Origin: CAZPDM01 sp964585305
Lineage (GTDB): Bacteria; Planctomycetota; Uabimicrobiia; Uabimicrobiales; JABWCH01
Assembly: GCA_964585305.1 (NCBI GenBank)
Contig: CAZPDM010000012.1
Location: forward strand, 4,450 to 68,449
Length of the DNA: 64,000 nt
Direction of reading: 5' to 3'
The position numbers and the translations under genes were made by a program. Positions 43,422 to 53,000 of the stretch are shown piece after piece (position 1 is the first letter of the stretch; every line of letters begins with the position of its first letter). Below the pieces are notes generated by a model, which saw only the letters and a list, made by a program, of their open reading frames with translations, was not told where the DNA came from and did not search any database.

Positions 43422-45578
43422 ATGGAAGAAAGAATTCAGGAACAATTGGCAAAGGAACTTAATCTTCCCTTGTCAGGTATTAAAGGGACTGTCAGTCTTC
43501 TCGATGAAGGAAATACGATTCCTTTTATTACTCGATACCGTAAAGAAGCTACCGGAGGATTAAATGAAGAACAAATTCGGACTGTACAAGAACGTTTAAC
43601 TTATCTACGAAGTCTTGAAGATAGAAAAAAAGAAGTCATTGAAAAAATTAAAGAATTAGAAAAATTAACGCCAGAACTTCAACAACAAATTGAGACAGCA
43701 ACAACATTAAAAGTCGTTGAAGATTTATACTTGCCATATCGTCCTAAACGTCGTACACGTGCTACAATTGCTAAAGAAAAAGGCTTAGAACCTTTAGCAA
43801 CTCTAATTTTTGAAGGAAGTAAGGTACTTCCAGATGACTTAGTTAGTCCATTTATTTCTGAAGAAAAAGAAGTTCCTAATGCTAAAGCTACTTGGCAAGG
43901 CGCAATGGATATTGTTGCGGAAATGATTTCTGATGATATTAAAGCTAGAGAACAAATTCGTATTCTTATGGCAAAAGATGGCAATATTGTTTCTCAAAAA
44001 ACTTCCAAAACTATTGAAAACGAACAAGTATACCAAGATTATTTTGATTACCAAGAACCTGTAAAAGATATTCCTCCCCATCGTATTTTAGCTTTAGATC
44101 GTGGAGAACAATCCAATGTTTTGCGTATCAAAATTAGCGTAGAAGAAGAGAAAGTTTGGTATGCTTTAGAACCGCTTTATATTAAAAATCTTCAAAGTAC
44201 ACTTAATGACTATTTACGTGAAGCTATCCACGATGGCTATAAACGATTATTAGCTCCAGCAATCACAACAGAAATTCGAAATGAGCTTACAGAAAAGGCT
44301 CATCTTCATGCTGTTAATGTCTTTGTTAAAAATTTGCGTAATCTTTTGATGCAACCAACAATTAGAAATATGCCTATTTTAGCTATTGATCCAGGTTATA
44401 TCAGTGGTTGCAAATTAGCTATTTTATCAGAATTAGGAGATTTATTAGCTTATGATGTTATGTTTCCCCATCAGCCACAAAAAAAACTAAAGGAATCTAA
44501 AGAAAAAATTTCTCAATACTATAAAAAATATTCTTTTCAAGCAATTGTTATTGGTAATGGAACTGCTTGTCGTGAAACTGAAGAATTGATTGCGGAATGG
44601 ATACAAGAGAATAAAATAAATGTTGTTTATACCATTGTAAGCGAAGCTGGTGCTTCCGTATATTCTGCTTCAGATGTAGCACGAGAAGAATTCCCGGAAC
44701 TTGATGCCAGTTATCGGGGAACCGTTTCTATTGGACGCAGGCTCCTTGATCCTTTAGCCGAACTAGTTAAAATTGATCCGAAAAGTCTAGGCGTAGGCAT
44801 GTATCAGCATGACATCAATCAAAAGTTATTAGATAAAGCATTGCATGATGTTGTAGAATCAGTTGTAAATTATGTTGGAGTAGATATAAATCGCGCTTCA
44901 TTGCAACTTCTTTCTTATGTAGCAGGTGTTAATAAAAGAATTGCAAAAAGTATACTAAGTTATCGAAAAGAACATGGACGCTTTAATAGTCGAGAAGAGT
45001 TAAAAAAAGTTCCAGGGATTAACGATAACGTCTTTATTCAATGCGCAGGATTTTTACGTATTATAAAAGGAGTTAATCCTCTTGATAATACAGCAATCCA
45101 TCCTGAAAGTTATGTTGCTTGTGAACATCTCTTAAATATCGTACAAGAAAAAGTACAAGAAATTCCACAACATACTACTTTATTTGAAACTAAGATTAAA
45201 CAGCTTAATTTAGATGACATTTGCAACAAACTAAGTATTGGAAAGCCTACTTTGCATGACATTTTTGAAAACCTTAAAAAACCTGGTCGTGATCCACGGG
45301 ATCAAGTTCCCGCTCCTATCTTTCGTAAAGAAGTATTAACGATGGACGATCTTGTGCCAGATATGGAACTTCAGGGCACAGTTCGAAATGTTGTTGATTT
45401 CGGCGCATTCATAGATATTGGCGTGAAAACAGATGGTTTGGTACATGTTTCACAAATGTCAAAAGAATATGTAAAAAATCCACTTGAAATTTGCAAAGTA
45501 GGTGATATTGTGTGGGTTCGAGTGCTATCTGTAGATAAAACTCGAAATCGTATTGGATTAAGTATGGTGAGAAAATAG
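43422..45578 (+). CDS. tex: Tex-family S1 RNA-binding protein
   Basis: Tex is a conserved nucleic-acid-binding protein linked to transcription. The 718-residue protein has the full architecture: the N-terminal helical Tex domain (NTIPFITRYRKEATGGLNEE, YLPYRPKRRTRATIAKEKGL), a YqgF/RNase H-like domain (ILAIDPGYISGCKLAIL), helix-hairpin-helix motifs (LKKVPGINDNVFIQCAGFLR) and a C-terminal S1 domain (GTVRNVVDFGAFIDIGVKTD, RIGLSMVRK). Length and order are normal. AAAGGAG precedes the ATG and a palindromic terminator follows. Confidence 0.96.
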   Translation: MEERIQEQLAKELNLPLSGIKGTVSLLDEGNTIPFITRYRKEATGGLNEEQIRTVQERLTYLRSLEDRKKEVIEKIKELEKLTPELQQQIETATTLKVVEDLYLPYRPKRRTRATIAKEKGLEPLATLIFEGSKVLPDDLVSPFISEEKEVPNAKATWQGAMDIVAEMISDDIKAREQIRILMAKDGNIVSQKTSKTIENEQVYQDYFDYQEPVKDIPPHRILALDRGEQSNVLRIKISVEEEKVWYALEPLYIKNLQSTLNDYLREAIHDGYKRLLAPAITTEIRNELTEKAHLHAVNVFVKNLRNLLMQPTIRNMPILAIDPGYISGCKLAILSELGDLLAYDVMFPHQPQKKLKESKEKISQYYKKYSFQAIVIGNGTACRETEELIAEWIQENKINVVYTIVSEAGASVYSASDVAREEFPELDASYRGTVSIGRRLLDPLAELVKIDPKSLGVGMYQHDINQKLLDKALHDVVESVVNYVGVDINRASLQLLSYVAGVNKRIAKSILSYRKEHGRFNSREELKKVPGINDNVFIQCAGFLRIIKGVNPLDNTAIHPESYVACEHLLNIVQEKVQEIPQHTTLFETKIKQLNLDDICNKLSIGKPTLHDIFENLKKPGRDPRDQVPAPIFRKEVLTMDDLVPDMELQGTVRNVVDFGAFIDIGVKTDGLVHVSQMSKEYVKNPLEICKVGDIVWVRVLSVDKTRNRIGLSMVRK

Positions 45579-45581
45579 TTA

Positions 45582-45612
45582 TTTTTATAGGTTGAAATTC
45601 AACCTATAAAAA
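45582..45612 (+). terminator. Rho-independent terminator after tex
   Basis: TTTTTATAGGTTGAA and TTCAACCTATAAAAA form a perfect 15-bp stem with a one-base centre. The symmetric T and A flanks allow it to work in both directions. Confidence 0.7.
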
Positions 45613-45642
45613 TAAACTTAAAATAAATTTAAAAGGAAAACT

Positions 45643-46458
45643 ATGAATCCTCCAGAATTTTTACAATTTATGAATAATATTAAGATGTACGATCTTACGC
45701 AAAGATTAAGTGTCCATACTCCACCCTGGCCAAGCTATGTGCCATTAAGCGTACAATATTTTAAAAGAATTGCTGGCGCACACATGGGACAAGGTGCCAA
45801 TGGCCAAATTATCACAACAAGCAATCATGTGGGAACACACATGGATGGAGAAATTCATTTCTTTGGAGCAGGCAGAACTATTGGAGAAGTCCCACTTAAC
45901 GAATGGGTAGGCCCTGGCGTTGTAGTTGACATTTCCCAAGATGTGGGAGACTATGATTTATATTCTCCAGAAATGTTAATGAAACGGGCTGAAATTAAAC
46001 AAGGCGATATTCTGATTATCAATACAGGCTACCATCGTTATGCTTGGGATCAACCAGAATCCGATGAAGTACGCTATTTTGTTCGCCATCCAGGCCCCAA
46101 TCCTGATTTCCACAAATGGGCTTTGGATATGAAATTAAAATGGATTGGTGTTGATTGTGGCAGTGCTGATCATCCTATGAACACCATCATCCGTACCTGG
46201 CATCCCAAAGCCTTTATAGAAGCTGAAAACAAAGTGAAGAAAACTTATGGAAAACTTTGGGATGAATTGTTTCCACAAGAAGAATATTATCAAGTTATGC
46301 ACATCAAACTTTTCCCCAAACGATTAGTTCATGCCGAAAATATTGGCGGTGAAATTGACAAAATCAATAATAAACGCGCTTGGATAGGATTTTTCCCACT
46401 ACGCGGCATTGAATTAGAATCTGCTATGGGACGTTGTGTAGCTTGGGTTGCGGAATAA
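45643..46458 (+). CDS. Cyclase-family (kynurenine-formamidase-like) metal hydrolase
   Basis: The 271-residue protein belongs to the cyclase family PF04199, which includes kynurenine formamidase. It has the opening MYDLTQRLSVHTPPWPSY, the metal motif SNHVGTHMDGEIHF (about 60-73, HxGTHxD), QGDILIINTGYHRYAWDQ and WIGVDCGSADHP. Family members use Zn or Mn to hydrolyse amide or ester bonds. A formamidase role would fit tryptophan breakdown, but no kynurenine genes are present, so the substrate is open. AAAGGA precedes the ATG and the gene is bounded by terminators. Confidence 0.9.
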   Translation: MNPPEFLQFMNNIKMYDLTQRLSVHTPPWPSYVPLSVQYFKRIAGAHMGQGANGQIITTSNHVGTHMDGEIHFFGAGRTIGEVPLNEWVGPGVVVDISQDVGDYDLYSPEMLMKRAEIKQGDILIINTGYHRYAWDQPESDEVRYFVRHPGPNPDFHKWALDMKLKWIGVDCGSADHPMNTIIRTWHPKAFIEAENKVKKTYGKLWDELFPQEEYYQVMHIKLFPKRLVHAENIGGEIDKINNKRAWIGFFPLRGIELESAMGRCVAWVAE

Positions 46459-46490
46459 GCAAACCATTGAAAATTAAATAACGTTGTATA

Positions 46491-46529
46491 AAAAAATCGT
46501 GTTTGTCAAAATAACAAACACGATTTTTT
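46491..46529 (+). terminator. Rho-independent terminator
   Basis: AAAAAATCGTGTTTGT and ACAAACACGATTTTTT form a 16-bp stem with a 7-base loop followed by a T-run, after the cyclase-family gene. Confidence 0.85.
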
Positions 46530-46570
46530 CTAGGCCAAAGTATTTTTCTTGCCTGCAAAGGTCAATAAAA

Positions 46571-47596
46571 ATGAAAATAAATATTTTTCGCAAATTACCT
46601 TTAAAAAAAGCTATTAAAGTTGAAGTTTTCAGGAAAATATTTTATAGCACCTGGACCAAGTTAATTATATTGTTTATTCTACAATGCTCTTGTGGATGTA
46701 CTTTGGCATTATATCAACATTTGAACACAGAGAAGTATGAGATTAGAAAATATCAGAACAATTCACAAGAGATCGACAATAAAGAGATGATTAACTGGGG
46801 TGTTTATGGAGAAAAAAAAGTTTTAGGAGGAAAAAATTTTCATCATGCCCAATTTGGAAATTTATTAAAAGGCGATGGACGCTATCTTGATGTGTATGTT
46901 CCTGTTGATAAAGAAAATGGTAATATAATAATATCAGAATCAACAATACCTATAAATGGAAATAAGTCGGCAATTCTTATGATCAATGTTCCTCGTATAG
47001 TGTTAGGAATACCTGATATATTTTCTGAGAATAAAAAGTCAAAAGAGATTTTATCTCTCTATCCTCAAAAAATTTTAATTGATATACAATATCTATGGGA
47101 TGTTGATGAGAATGGAAAAATTGCTGATTGGGTATTAAGTAATTTAGATGCAAGAGGAATTGTACTTTCTCCTAATTTGAAAATTACAGTCGTTCAAAAA
47201 GATAAAGAATGGACAATTGATGATCTAGACTTTCATAAAAAATATCTTGTAAAAGAAGTTGAAGACAACTACGGAGTATATCTTTATTTAAATGAGAATA
47301 CATACGAAAATATTTCGGCAATTTTTTACCTAAAAATAGAAGAATGGCAAGAAGAAAAGGCAACTCTCATACATGCAATAAAGAATGACAATGATATTTG
47401 GGAAGATAACATTACCGAATGTCTTAAAGAAAATTTTAAATTAGTATGGGGAGAACGAAGTAAAGATGTTGTACTGGGCAAAAATATTTTATGGTATCTT
47501 CAACATGCAGGTTTTTTATTATCTGTGCCAATAGATATTGTTTGGAGTCCTATATGGGTTCCTTATATTCTTAGCCCAGGATTGCCAAATAATTAA
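46571..47596 (+). CDS. Exported or membrane-anchored protein of unknown function
   Basis: I do not recognise this protein. From the ATG at 46571 (AAAGG upstream) it is ~341 residues, with a basic leader (KINIFRKLPLKKAIKVEV), one hydrophobic stretch near 34-56 (WTKLIILFILQCSCGCTLAL) that may be an N-terminal anchor or a lipoprotein signal, and a large extracytoplasmic domain. An in-frame ATG at 46484 falls inside the preceding terminator and is unlikely. The C-terminus has another hydrophobic stretch (GFLLSVPIDIVWSPIWVPYI). YDKV-type motifs of known enzymes are absent. Confidence 0.7.
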   Translation: MKINIFRKLPLKKAIKVEVFRKIFYSTWTKLIILFILQCSCGCTLALYQHLNTEKYEIRKYQNNSQEIDNKEMINWGVYGEKKVLGGKNFHHAQFGNLLKGDGRYLDVYVPVDKENGNIIISESTIPINGNKSAILMINVPRIVLGIPDIFSENKKSKEILSLYPQKILIDIQYLWDVDENGKIADWVLSNLDARGIVLSPNLKITVVQKDKEWTIDDLDFHKKYLVKEVEDNYGVYLYLNENTYENISAIFYLKIEEWQEEKATLIHAIKNDNDIWEDNITECLKENFKLVWGERSKDVVLGKNILWYLQHAGFLLSVPIDIVWSPIWVPYILSPGLPNN

Positions 47597-47651
47597 ATAG
47601 TTGGATAATTTTTTATGCTATTATTTTTTTTTTTAAAGAAAGTATTTTTTT

Positions 47652-48410
47652 GTGAATACAGATGCGTTAAAAATATTGTTTATGCACGGTCTTGAGTCCG
47701 GGCCAAAAGGCAGTAAAGCTCGTTATTTGCAACAGAATTTCCAAAACGTTTGTATACCAAATATGCAGATGTCTTTGTTCGACATTAGAAAATCTAACAG
47801 TGTTTTGAGGAATATATTGAGTTGCCCAATTTTTTTTATTTGGCTGACAGCAGCGATAATTGGATTGATACTTGCTTTATTAACATGCAAATTATTAGCA
47901 TTATTGATATGGAGTATCACATTTTCAGGAATATTATTTGTAATTCGAAAATGTCTTATACAACAAGGATTATCTGCTTCACTTGAACGTTGTATAAAAA
48001 TTCAAGCAGATGCTATCCATAATTTTCAACCCGATATTATTGTAGGTTCAAGTTGGGGAGCTTTTTTAGCTCTGATGTGTACATCTCGAGGATTATATTC
48101 CGGTCCACAATTATTGATAGCACCTCCCATCAAACTAGTTTTTGATAAACTTGGAAATTTAGATAATCGATGGAAAGATCTATGCAAAAGCATTTCTTTA
48201 GAAACAGCAAAACAAATATTACTTATTCATGGAAATAAAGATCGCACTGTTTCAGTATCAGATAGTCAATTGTTTGCTCAAACAATTGGAAGTGAATTAA
48301 AAATTTTTCCAGGAGATCATAGTCTAAATGAGATGTTGCTTGACACAGGACAGAATAAATTTAAAGAATTGATTGATGAATTTGCAACACAGAATAAGAT
48401 ATGTGGCTAA
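47652..48410 (+). CDS. Alpha/beta hydrolase with an inserted membrane hairpin
   Basis: The 252-residue protein has the alpha/beta-hydrolase fold of the YqiA/UPF0227-like type. It starts LFMHGLESGPKGSKARYL, the nucleophile elbow is VGSSWGAFLALM (Ser about residue 133), and the Asp and His come in LLIHGNKDRTVSVSD and FPGDHSLNEM, so the triad looks intact. Between the first strand and the nucleophile is a ~60-residue insert with two hydrophobic helices (FFIWLTAAIIGLILALLTCK and LLALLIWSITFSGILFVI), absent from ordinary members, which would attach the enzyme to the membrane. The start codon is GTG; an AAAGAAAG is upstream. Substrate unknown, perhaps a lipid ester (inference). Confidence 0.8.
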   Translation: MNTDALKILFMHGLESGPKGSKARYLQQNFQNVCIPNMQMSLFDIRKSNSVLRNILSCPIFFIWLTAAIIGLILALLTCKLLALLIWSITFSGILFVIRKCLIQQGLSASLERCIKIQADAIHNFQPDIIVGSSWGAFLALMCTSRGLYSGPQLLIAPPIKLVFDKLGNLDNRWKDLCKSISLETAKQILLIHGNKDRTVSVSDSQLFAQTIGSELKIFPGDHSLNEMLLDTGQNKFKELIDEFATQNKICG

Positions 48411-48461
48411 GAAAATTTTATAAACAATCGAAAAAAAATTGTAATATAAAAAGGAAAAAAT

Positions 48462-48665
48462 ATGGAATGTAAAAAAGAAAAAAACATGAGCAAATGTAAT
48501 TGCAGCTATGATCCATGTAGTAGAAAAGGAATTTGTTGCGAATGTTTGCAGTACCATCTTAAAAATAGAGAATTACCCGGATGTTGCTTTCCTGAAAAAA
48601 ATGAAAGAACATACAATCGTTCTTTTGAATATTTTGTAAAGTTAGTTACAGAAGGGAAAATATAA
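48462..48665 (+). CDS. Small Cys-rich DUF6485 protein
   Basis: The 67-residue cytoplasmic protein has a cysteine cluster in SKCNCSYDPCSRKGICCECL and a later LPGCCFPEK. Its end is ERTYNRSFEYFVKLVTE. This pattern matches the small DUF6485 family, which is widespread in anaerobes and probably binds a metal. The function is unknown. AAAGGA precedes the ATG, and the protein is well formed although short. A strong terminator follows. Confidence 0.85.
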   Translation: MECKKEKNMSKCNCSYDPCSRKGICCECLQYHLKNRELPGCCFPEKNERTYNRSFEYFVKLVTEGKI

Positions 48666-48668
48666 ACA

Positions 48669-48700
48669 TAAGGCTTTTTGTGCAAACACAAAAAGCCTTA
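48669..48700. terminator. Rho-independent terminator (bidirectional)
   Basis: TAAGGCTTTTTGTG and CACAAAAAGCCTTA form a 14-bp stem with a 4-base loop between the DUF6485 gene and the convergent MttB-like gene. Confidence 0.8.
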
Positions 48701-48720
48701 AAAATTTCCTTCAAAAATAA

Positions 48721-50085
48721 TTATACTGCTAAATCTCTCCATCTTTGAATAAAGTGATCGCGTATTTTTTGGGAAATATTTGTACGTCGCTTTCTCCATA
48801 ATTCAGATTCGTCGTAGCAGAATATTTCACTTTTCCACAATTTTGTAGCATCTGGAAACTTTCCTTGTTGGATTTGCTGCAAAAGAGTTTCAATAGCAAT
48901 ACTTGTTGAAAATTCTGTATGGATTTGTTGCCAGTATTCTAGCCATTCATTTTCTAAAACAAGATATAAAGGATGAAAAACAGTTTTACTAATACTGCCA
49001 ACTTCTGTAATTTGATCTACTCCAGCAATCCAACTTAGTATTCTAGCTGCAATCATAATACTGCTATGAATAAAATTTGGAGTAGGTTTATTGAGACCAG
49101 AAATAGCAACTTGTAAACCTAAATAGTGGCCTAATTGAATTAAAGCCAAATTATAACGGATATATTCCCAAACATTGCTTACATCATTTTCTGGAAGGTT
49201 TTCTTGCGGGCTAGCAGTTACTAAAACCAGCGGTGATGTACTACCAATGCTCATTGCATAATAGATAGCAGCTAAAGTTTCAGCTATATGCAGTGTCAAG
49301 GCAGCAGATAGTTGTATACCCAATGTTGGATGGTAGTTGCTTTGCAAATAAATTGGCTGTTGAATTTGGCTATATAGTTGGATTTTTTTTAGTTCAGAAA
49401 AAGAATATTGAAAAAAATGATAGGGACGTACAGAACCAAAAAATTGGAGCCTTTCTTTATTTTTTTCTGAAATATTAGTTATAAGAATTGCTAAATTTTC
49501 ATCACTAATATCACCTAAATATACTTCTTTTAGTTGAATCCGTTGAGAAGATTGAGACTGGAATGAATTTTGTTTAGAAAAGTTAATGGGTTGAGTTGTA
49601 CTGGCCATTTTAGAAATTTCAACAGATTTTGTAAGATTAGGTAAATCTAAAATGATTTTTTCAAGTTGGCTTATTCTACTAGCAATCACAACATCACTAG
49701 GATCTATTCCCCAAGTAATTCCTTTGATATGAGGTAATTCAAGAGCAAGATGTAATATTTTTTGGCAATCTTCCCAAATTCCAGGACGTGGCTGTCGTAA
49801 AATAGGATCATGGATCATTGCTGCTTGGCCCATAATAAGCTGAGGAATATTTGTATTTGGAGTATATGCTTGTTGCAATTCAGAAAGCATATCTAACATA
49901 ACATCCTTAGGGATTTTCACACGCCCGTTTTTTGCAATAGTTGCTCCTGCATTTTCTAATGACGCTTTTATTTCGGGATCCAATATATCAAAAGAACATC
50001 CTTCTTTCGCCAGTGCTTCAAGAGCAGCAGAAAGAATTTGTTCAATTTCATTTGGAGACAATACTTGACATCCTTGAAACAGCAT
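48721..50085 (-). CDS. Divergent MttB-like (trimethylamine methyltransferase family) protein
   Basis: The ~454-residue protein resembles the trimethylamine methyltransferase (MttB, PF06253) family over its length. It has the N-terminal family segment ILSAALEALAKEGCSFDILD, ENAGATIAKNGRVKIPKDVM, and the middle ALTLHIAETLAAIYYAMSIG. MttB enzymes transfer methyl groups from methylamines to a corrinoid protein; true MttB uses pyrrolysine coded by TAG, but no in-frame TAG is read through here. Similarity is distant and no corrinoid protein gene is near, so methyl transfer is not assured. The start at 50085 has a strong GGGAGG five bases upstream, only one base after the stop of the upstream partner, showing tight coupling. 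Confidence 0.72.
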   Translation of the reverse strand: MLFQGCQVLSPNEIEQILSAALEALAKEGCSFDILDPEIKASLENAGATIAKNGRVKIPKDVMLDMLSELQQAYTPNTNIPQLIMGQAAMIHDPILRQPRPGIWEDCQKILHLALELPHIKGITWGIDPSDVVIASRISQLEKIILDLPNLTKSVEISKMASTTQPINFSKQNSFQSQSSQRIQLKEVYLGDISDENLAILITNISEKNKERLQFFGSVRPYHFFQYSFSELKKIQLYSQIQQPIYLQSNYHPTLGIQLSAALTLHIAETLAAIYYAMSIGSTSPLVLVTASPQENLPENDVSNVWEYIRYNLALIQLGHYLGLQVAISGLNKPTPNFIHSSIMIAARILSWIAGVDQITEVGSISKTVFHPLYLVLENEWLEYWQQIHTEFSTSIAIETLLQQIQQGKFPDATKLWKSEIFCYDESELWRKRRTNISQKIRDHFIQRWRDLAV

Positions 50086-50086
50086 A

Positions 50087-53000
50087 TTAACCTCCCAACT
50101 GTTTGACACGTAAATTTAGCAAGCGTTCCAAATCTTTAGCTTTATCTTCAGATAATAGAGACTGAGGTTTTGTTTGATATATTTTTGCAATTTCGCGATG
50201 AATATTAGAAATTAGATCTGGAACATTTGGGTTAATTCCTAAAATATCACTATCTCTAATAGCAAGTTCTTTGTTCGGTTTACTTGACATCCATTTTCGC
50301 AAATTATCTAATTCTATAGATTCAGGAGAGATACTAATTCCTTCGTTAATTTGCTTCAAATGTCCTGCAAGCCAGTCGTCTAAAACTAACTGTTCGATGC
50401 TAAAATCTTCTCCTAAAACACCTGCATAGCCAGAAAATAAGCCCATTGTCCAATTTAAAGTATAAAGAATTACTTTATCCCAAGCTGTTTGAATATTCCA
50501 GCTAGAAACATTACTTCTATTTGCCCAAACGAAAGGATAACCTAGATATTGAGTGATTTGGCGCAAAGCCAATCCAATTTTTAAAAGTTCTGGGGCATTG
50601 TGAGCAACTTCTTCATTTTGCTGCATTTTTACTTCAGCTTGGAAAATGATTTCTCGCGAATAAGATAGAGATGCAAGATATACGAGTCCTGCTAACCAAT
50701 CTGCTACAATCAGACTTACTATAGAATTTAAATTTGATGGGCCATATACCCCTAATTGCGCACTAGAAAATAATGTAATAGGCATAGAATTAGATGCCCA
50801 TAAAGAAGCTATTTGTAATTGTGGACGTTTATAAAAAAGTGAAGAATGACTATGAAATAAATATGGCATTTGGTATGTTTTTATTTGAGAAGATGCAATT
50901 TTTAACATTTCAAGAATAATTTGTCCACTCTCTACACTATAAATATCTTGCCAAAATGGTTTAGTAGAATATTTGCAAAGTAAAGCAACATTAAAAACAT
51001 CTGCAACCCCTTTTGTTTCATCAAAGGGAATAATCCCAGTAGAGGCAACAGAAATATTTTGAAGTTGGTTAATTAATTGGATAATATGGCGGGCATCTGT
51101 TATAGAGCCTTCCTGAGAAATTTTTCTTTCATAATCGAATAGACGATTGCATTGCCCTGCAACTAATACAAGCGAAGAATTTTTCCACCGTTCGTAGCCT
51201 TGCAACTGATTTAATGCTTTCCATACTACGTTTTCAGGAATTAAAATACGACCGACTTGCCCGCTTTCTTTGCAACCATAATTTAATAACTTTTGAATTG
51301 CTTTTTCATCTTGAAAACGACATCCATGTTGTTGAAGGATAATACAGGCATGTTGCATCCATTGAACTATTTCATCAGGACTTCCTATTTCTAAATTTTT
51401 TGGAAAAGGAATATCAAATGCATCTTCTGTTATATTTCCATTAGATTGGGAAGGTTCTGCAAAAACTGTTTGTAGATATGGAGAACGTTGTAGATTTTGT
51501 GAAGATTGCAATTCTCGATTACGTAACATAGCCAAAAATCTATGGGAAAAATTTTGAGAGTCATTTTCACTTTCTTGAAAGTCTTCAGTCTTTATTTGAG
51601 GAGAAGATGGTTCTGGGATAAAAGATATGTCTTGCTGTTTCAAACTTTCTAATTCTGCTCCTTCAGAAATAAGTGGTGTATCTGTTTCAGAATAATTTTC
51701 GTTTTCTTCTTCGGAAGGAGATAAAATGCCTGGCTCTTCTGAAATAATAGGAGTAGGAATATTACGAGAAGAATCTGAAATATATAAAGAAGATTGTATT
51801 TTTTCTTCATCTTCATTATTATTAGGAGTAATGAAATCCTGATCCAAATCTTCTACTTGTTCTTGCCAACTGTTTATGGCTGATGGAGGAGCTATTTTCT
51901 TATTATCTTCGTTCTTTTTTAACAGCAATTCTTGTCCATAGCTTATGCTAGATTCTTCTGGTTCATCATAAATAATTTCTTCTATAACACCCTCACTGGA
52001 AACAGTTCCATTAGATATAATTTCATCTAAAACTGGAGTATGCTCAACTACAGTTCGAATATTGTTTTCATCTGAGATTTCTTCCTCATCATCTTCAAAA
52101 ATAATATCTGATAATTCTGATATGCTTTTACCTTTTAAGACATTGGATATAGGATTTTGAACAATCAACTCATTTTCTTGTATAAAATTTTTAGAAGATT
52201 CCATAGACTCTGGCAAAGGTTGGAAGAGTTCTTTTTCTTTTTGGAAGTCTTGTGGAATAATAGGAGATTGAATTGTTATGTTGGTTTGAATAGAAGGTTC
52301 AATAGAAGATGATGAGATTTTTAATTCTTCAGGTACTCTTGTTTGAGGAGATGTGCTTTTGGGAATGTTGCTTTGAAATACTTCAGTAGATTTCGGAATT
52401 TCTTTTATTATATTCGAAGAAGGGGACGTTATTGCTAATTTTGATGATGGTGAAAAGGCCTGAGGATTATCAGCAAGAATAACGGCTTCTGTATTCGTCG
52501 TTCCATCTGGTCCAACACTCATGCTTTCATCTTCCCAATATGGAACAAAAATGGATTCCGAGCTACTTTTATAAGGAGGAGTTTCTAAATTTTTAGGGAT
52601 TTCTGAACTAATTTCTTTTTGATTATAGTTTTGCAAATTTTGGCCAATTGATTTAATAGATTCCGAAGGTTTAATAGATTCCGAAGGTTTATCAGATTCA
52701 AAAGATTTAATAGACTCTGTAGATTTATCAGGTTCTTCTTCTATGGATTTAAGTTTTGTTGGGAGATTAGATTGTGGTTGAGAAGGTAGTAAAATTTTAG
52801 AAATTGGTGTAGAGATTTTAGAAATTGGTATAGGTGGGGGAGTAGGAGTACCAATGATTTTTGAGGCAGAAGAAATGCTTCCTGATTTGATTTCATTTCG
52901 ATTATCTGAAGAAACTTTATTAGAGGGCGCAGAGATAAAAGCTGATGAGGGAACTATCGAAACTTTCTTCTTTAAAGGCAAAATTTCGCGAACTATTTTA

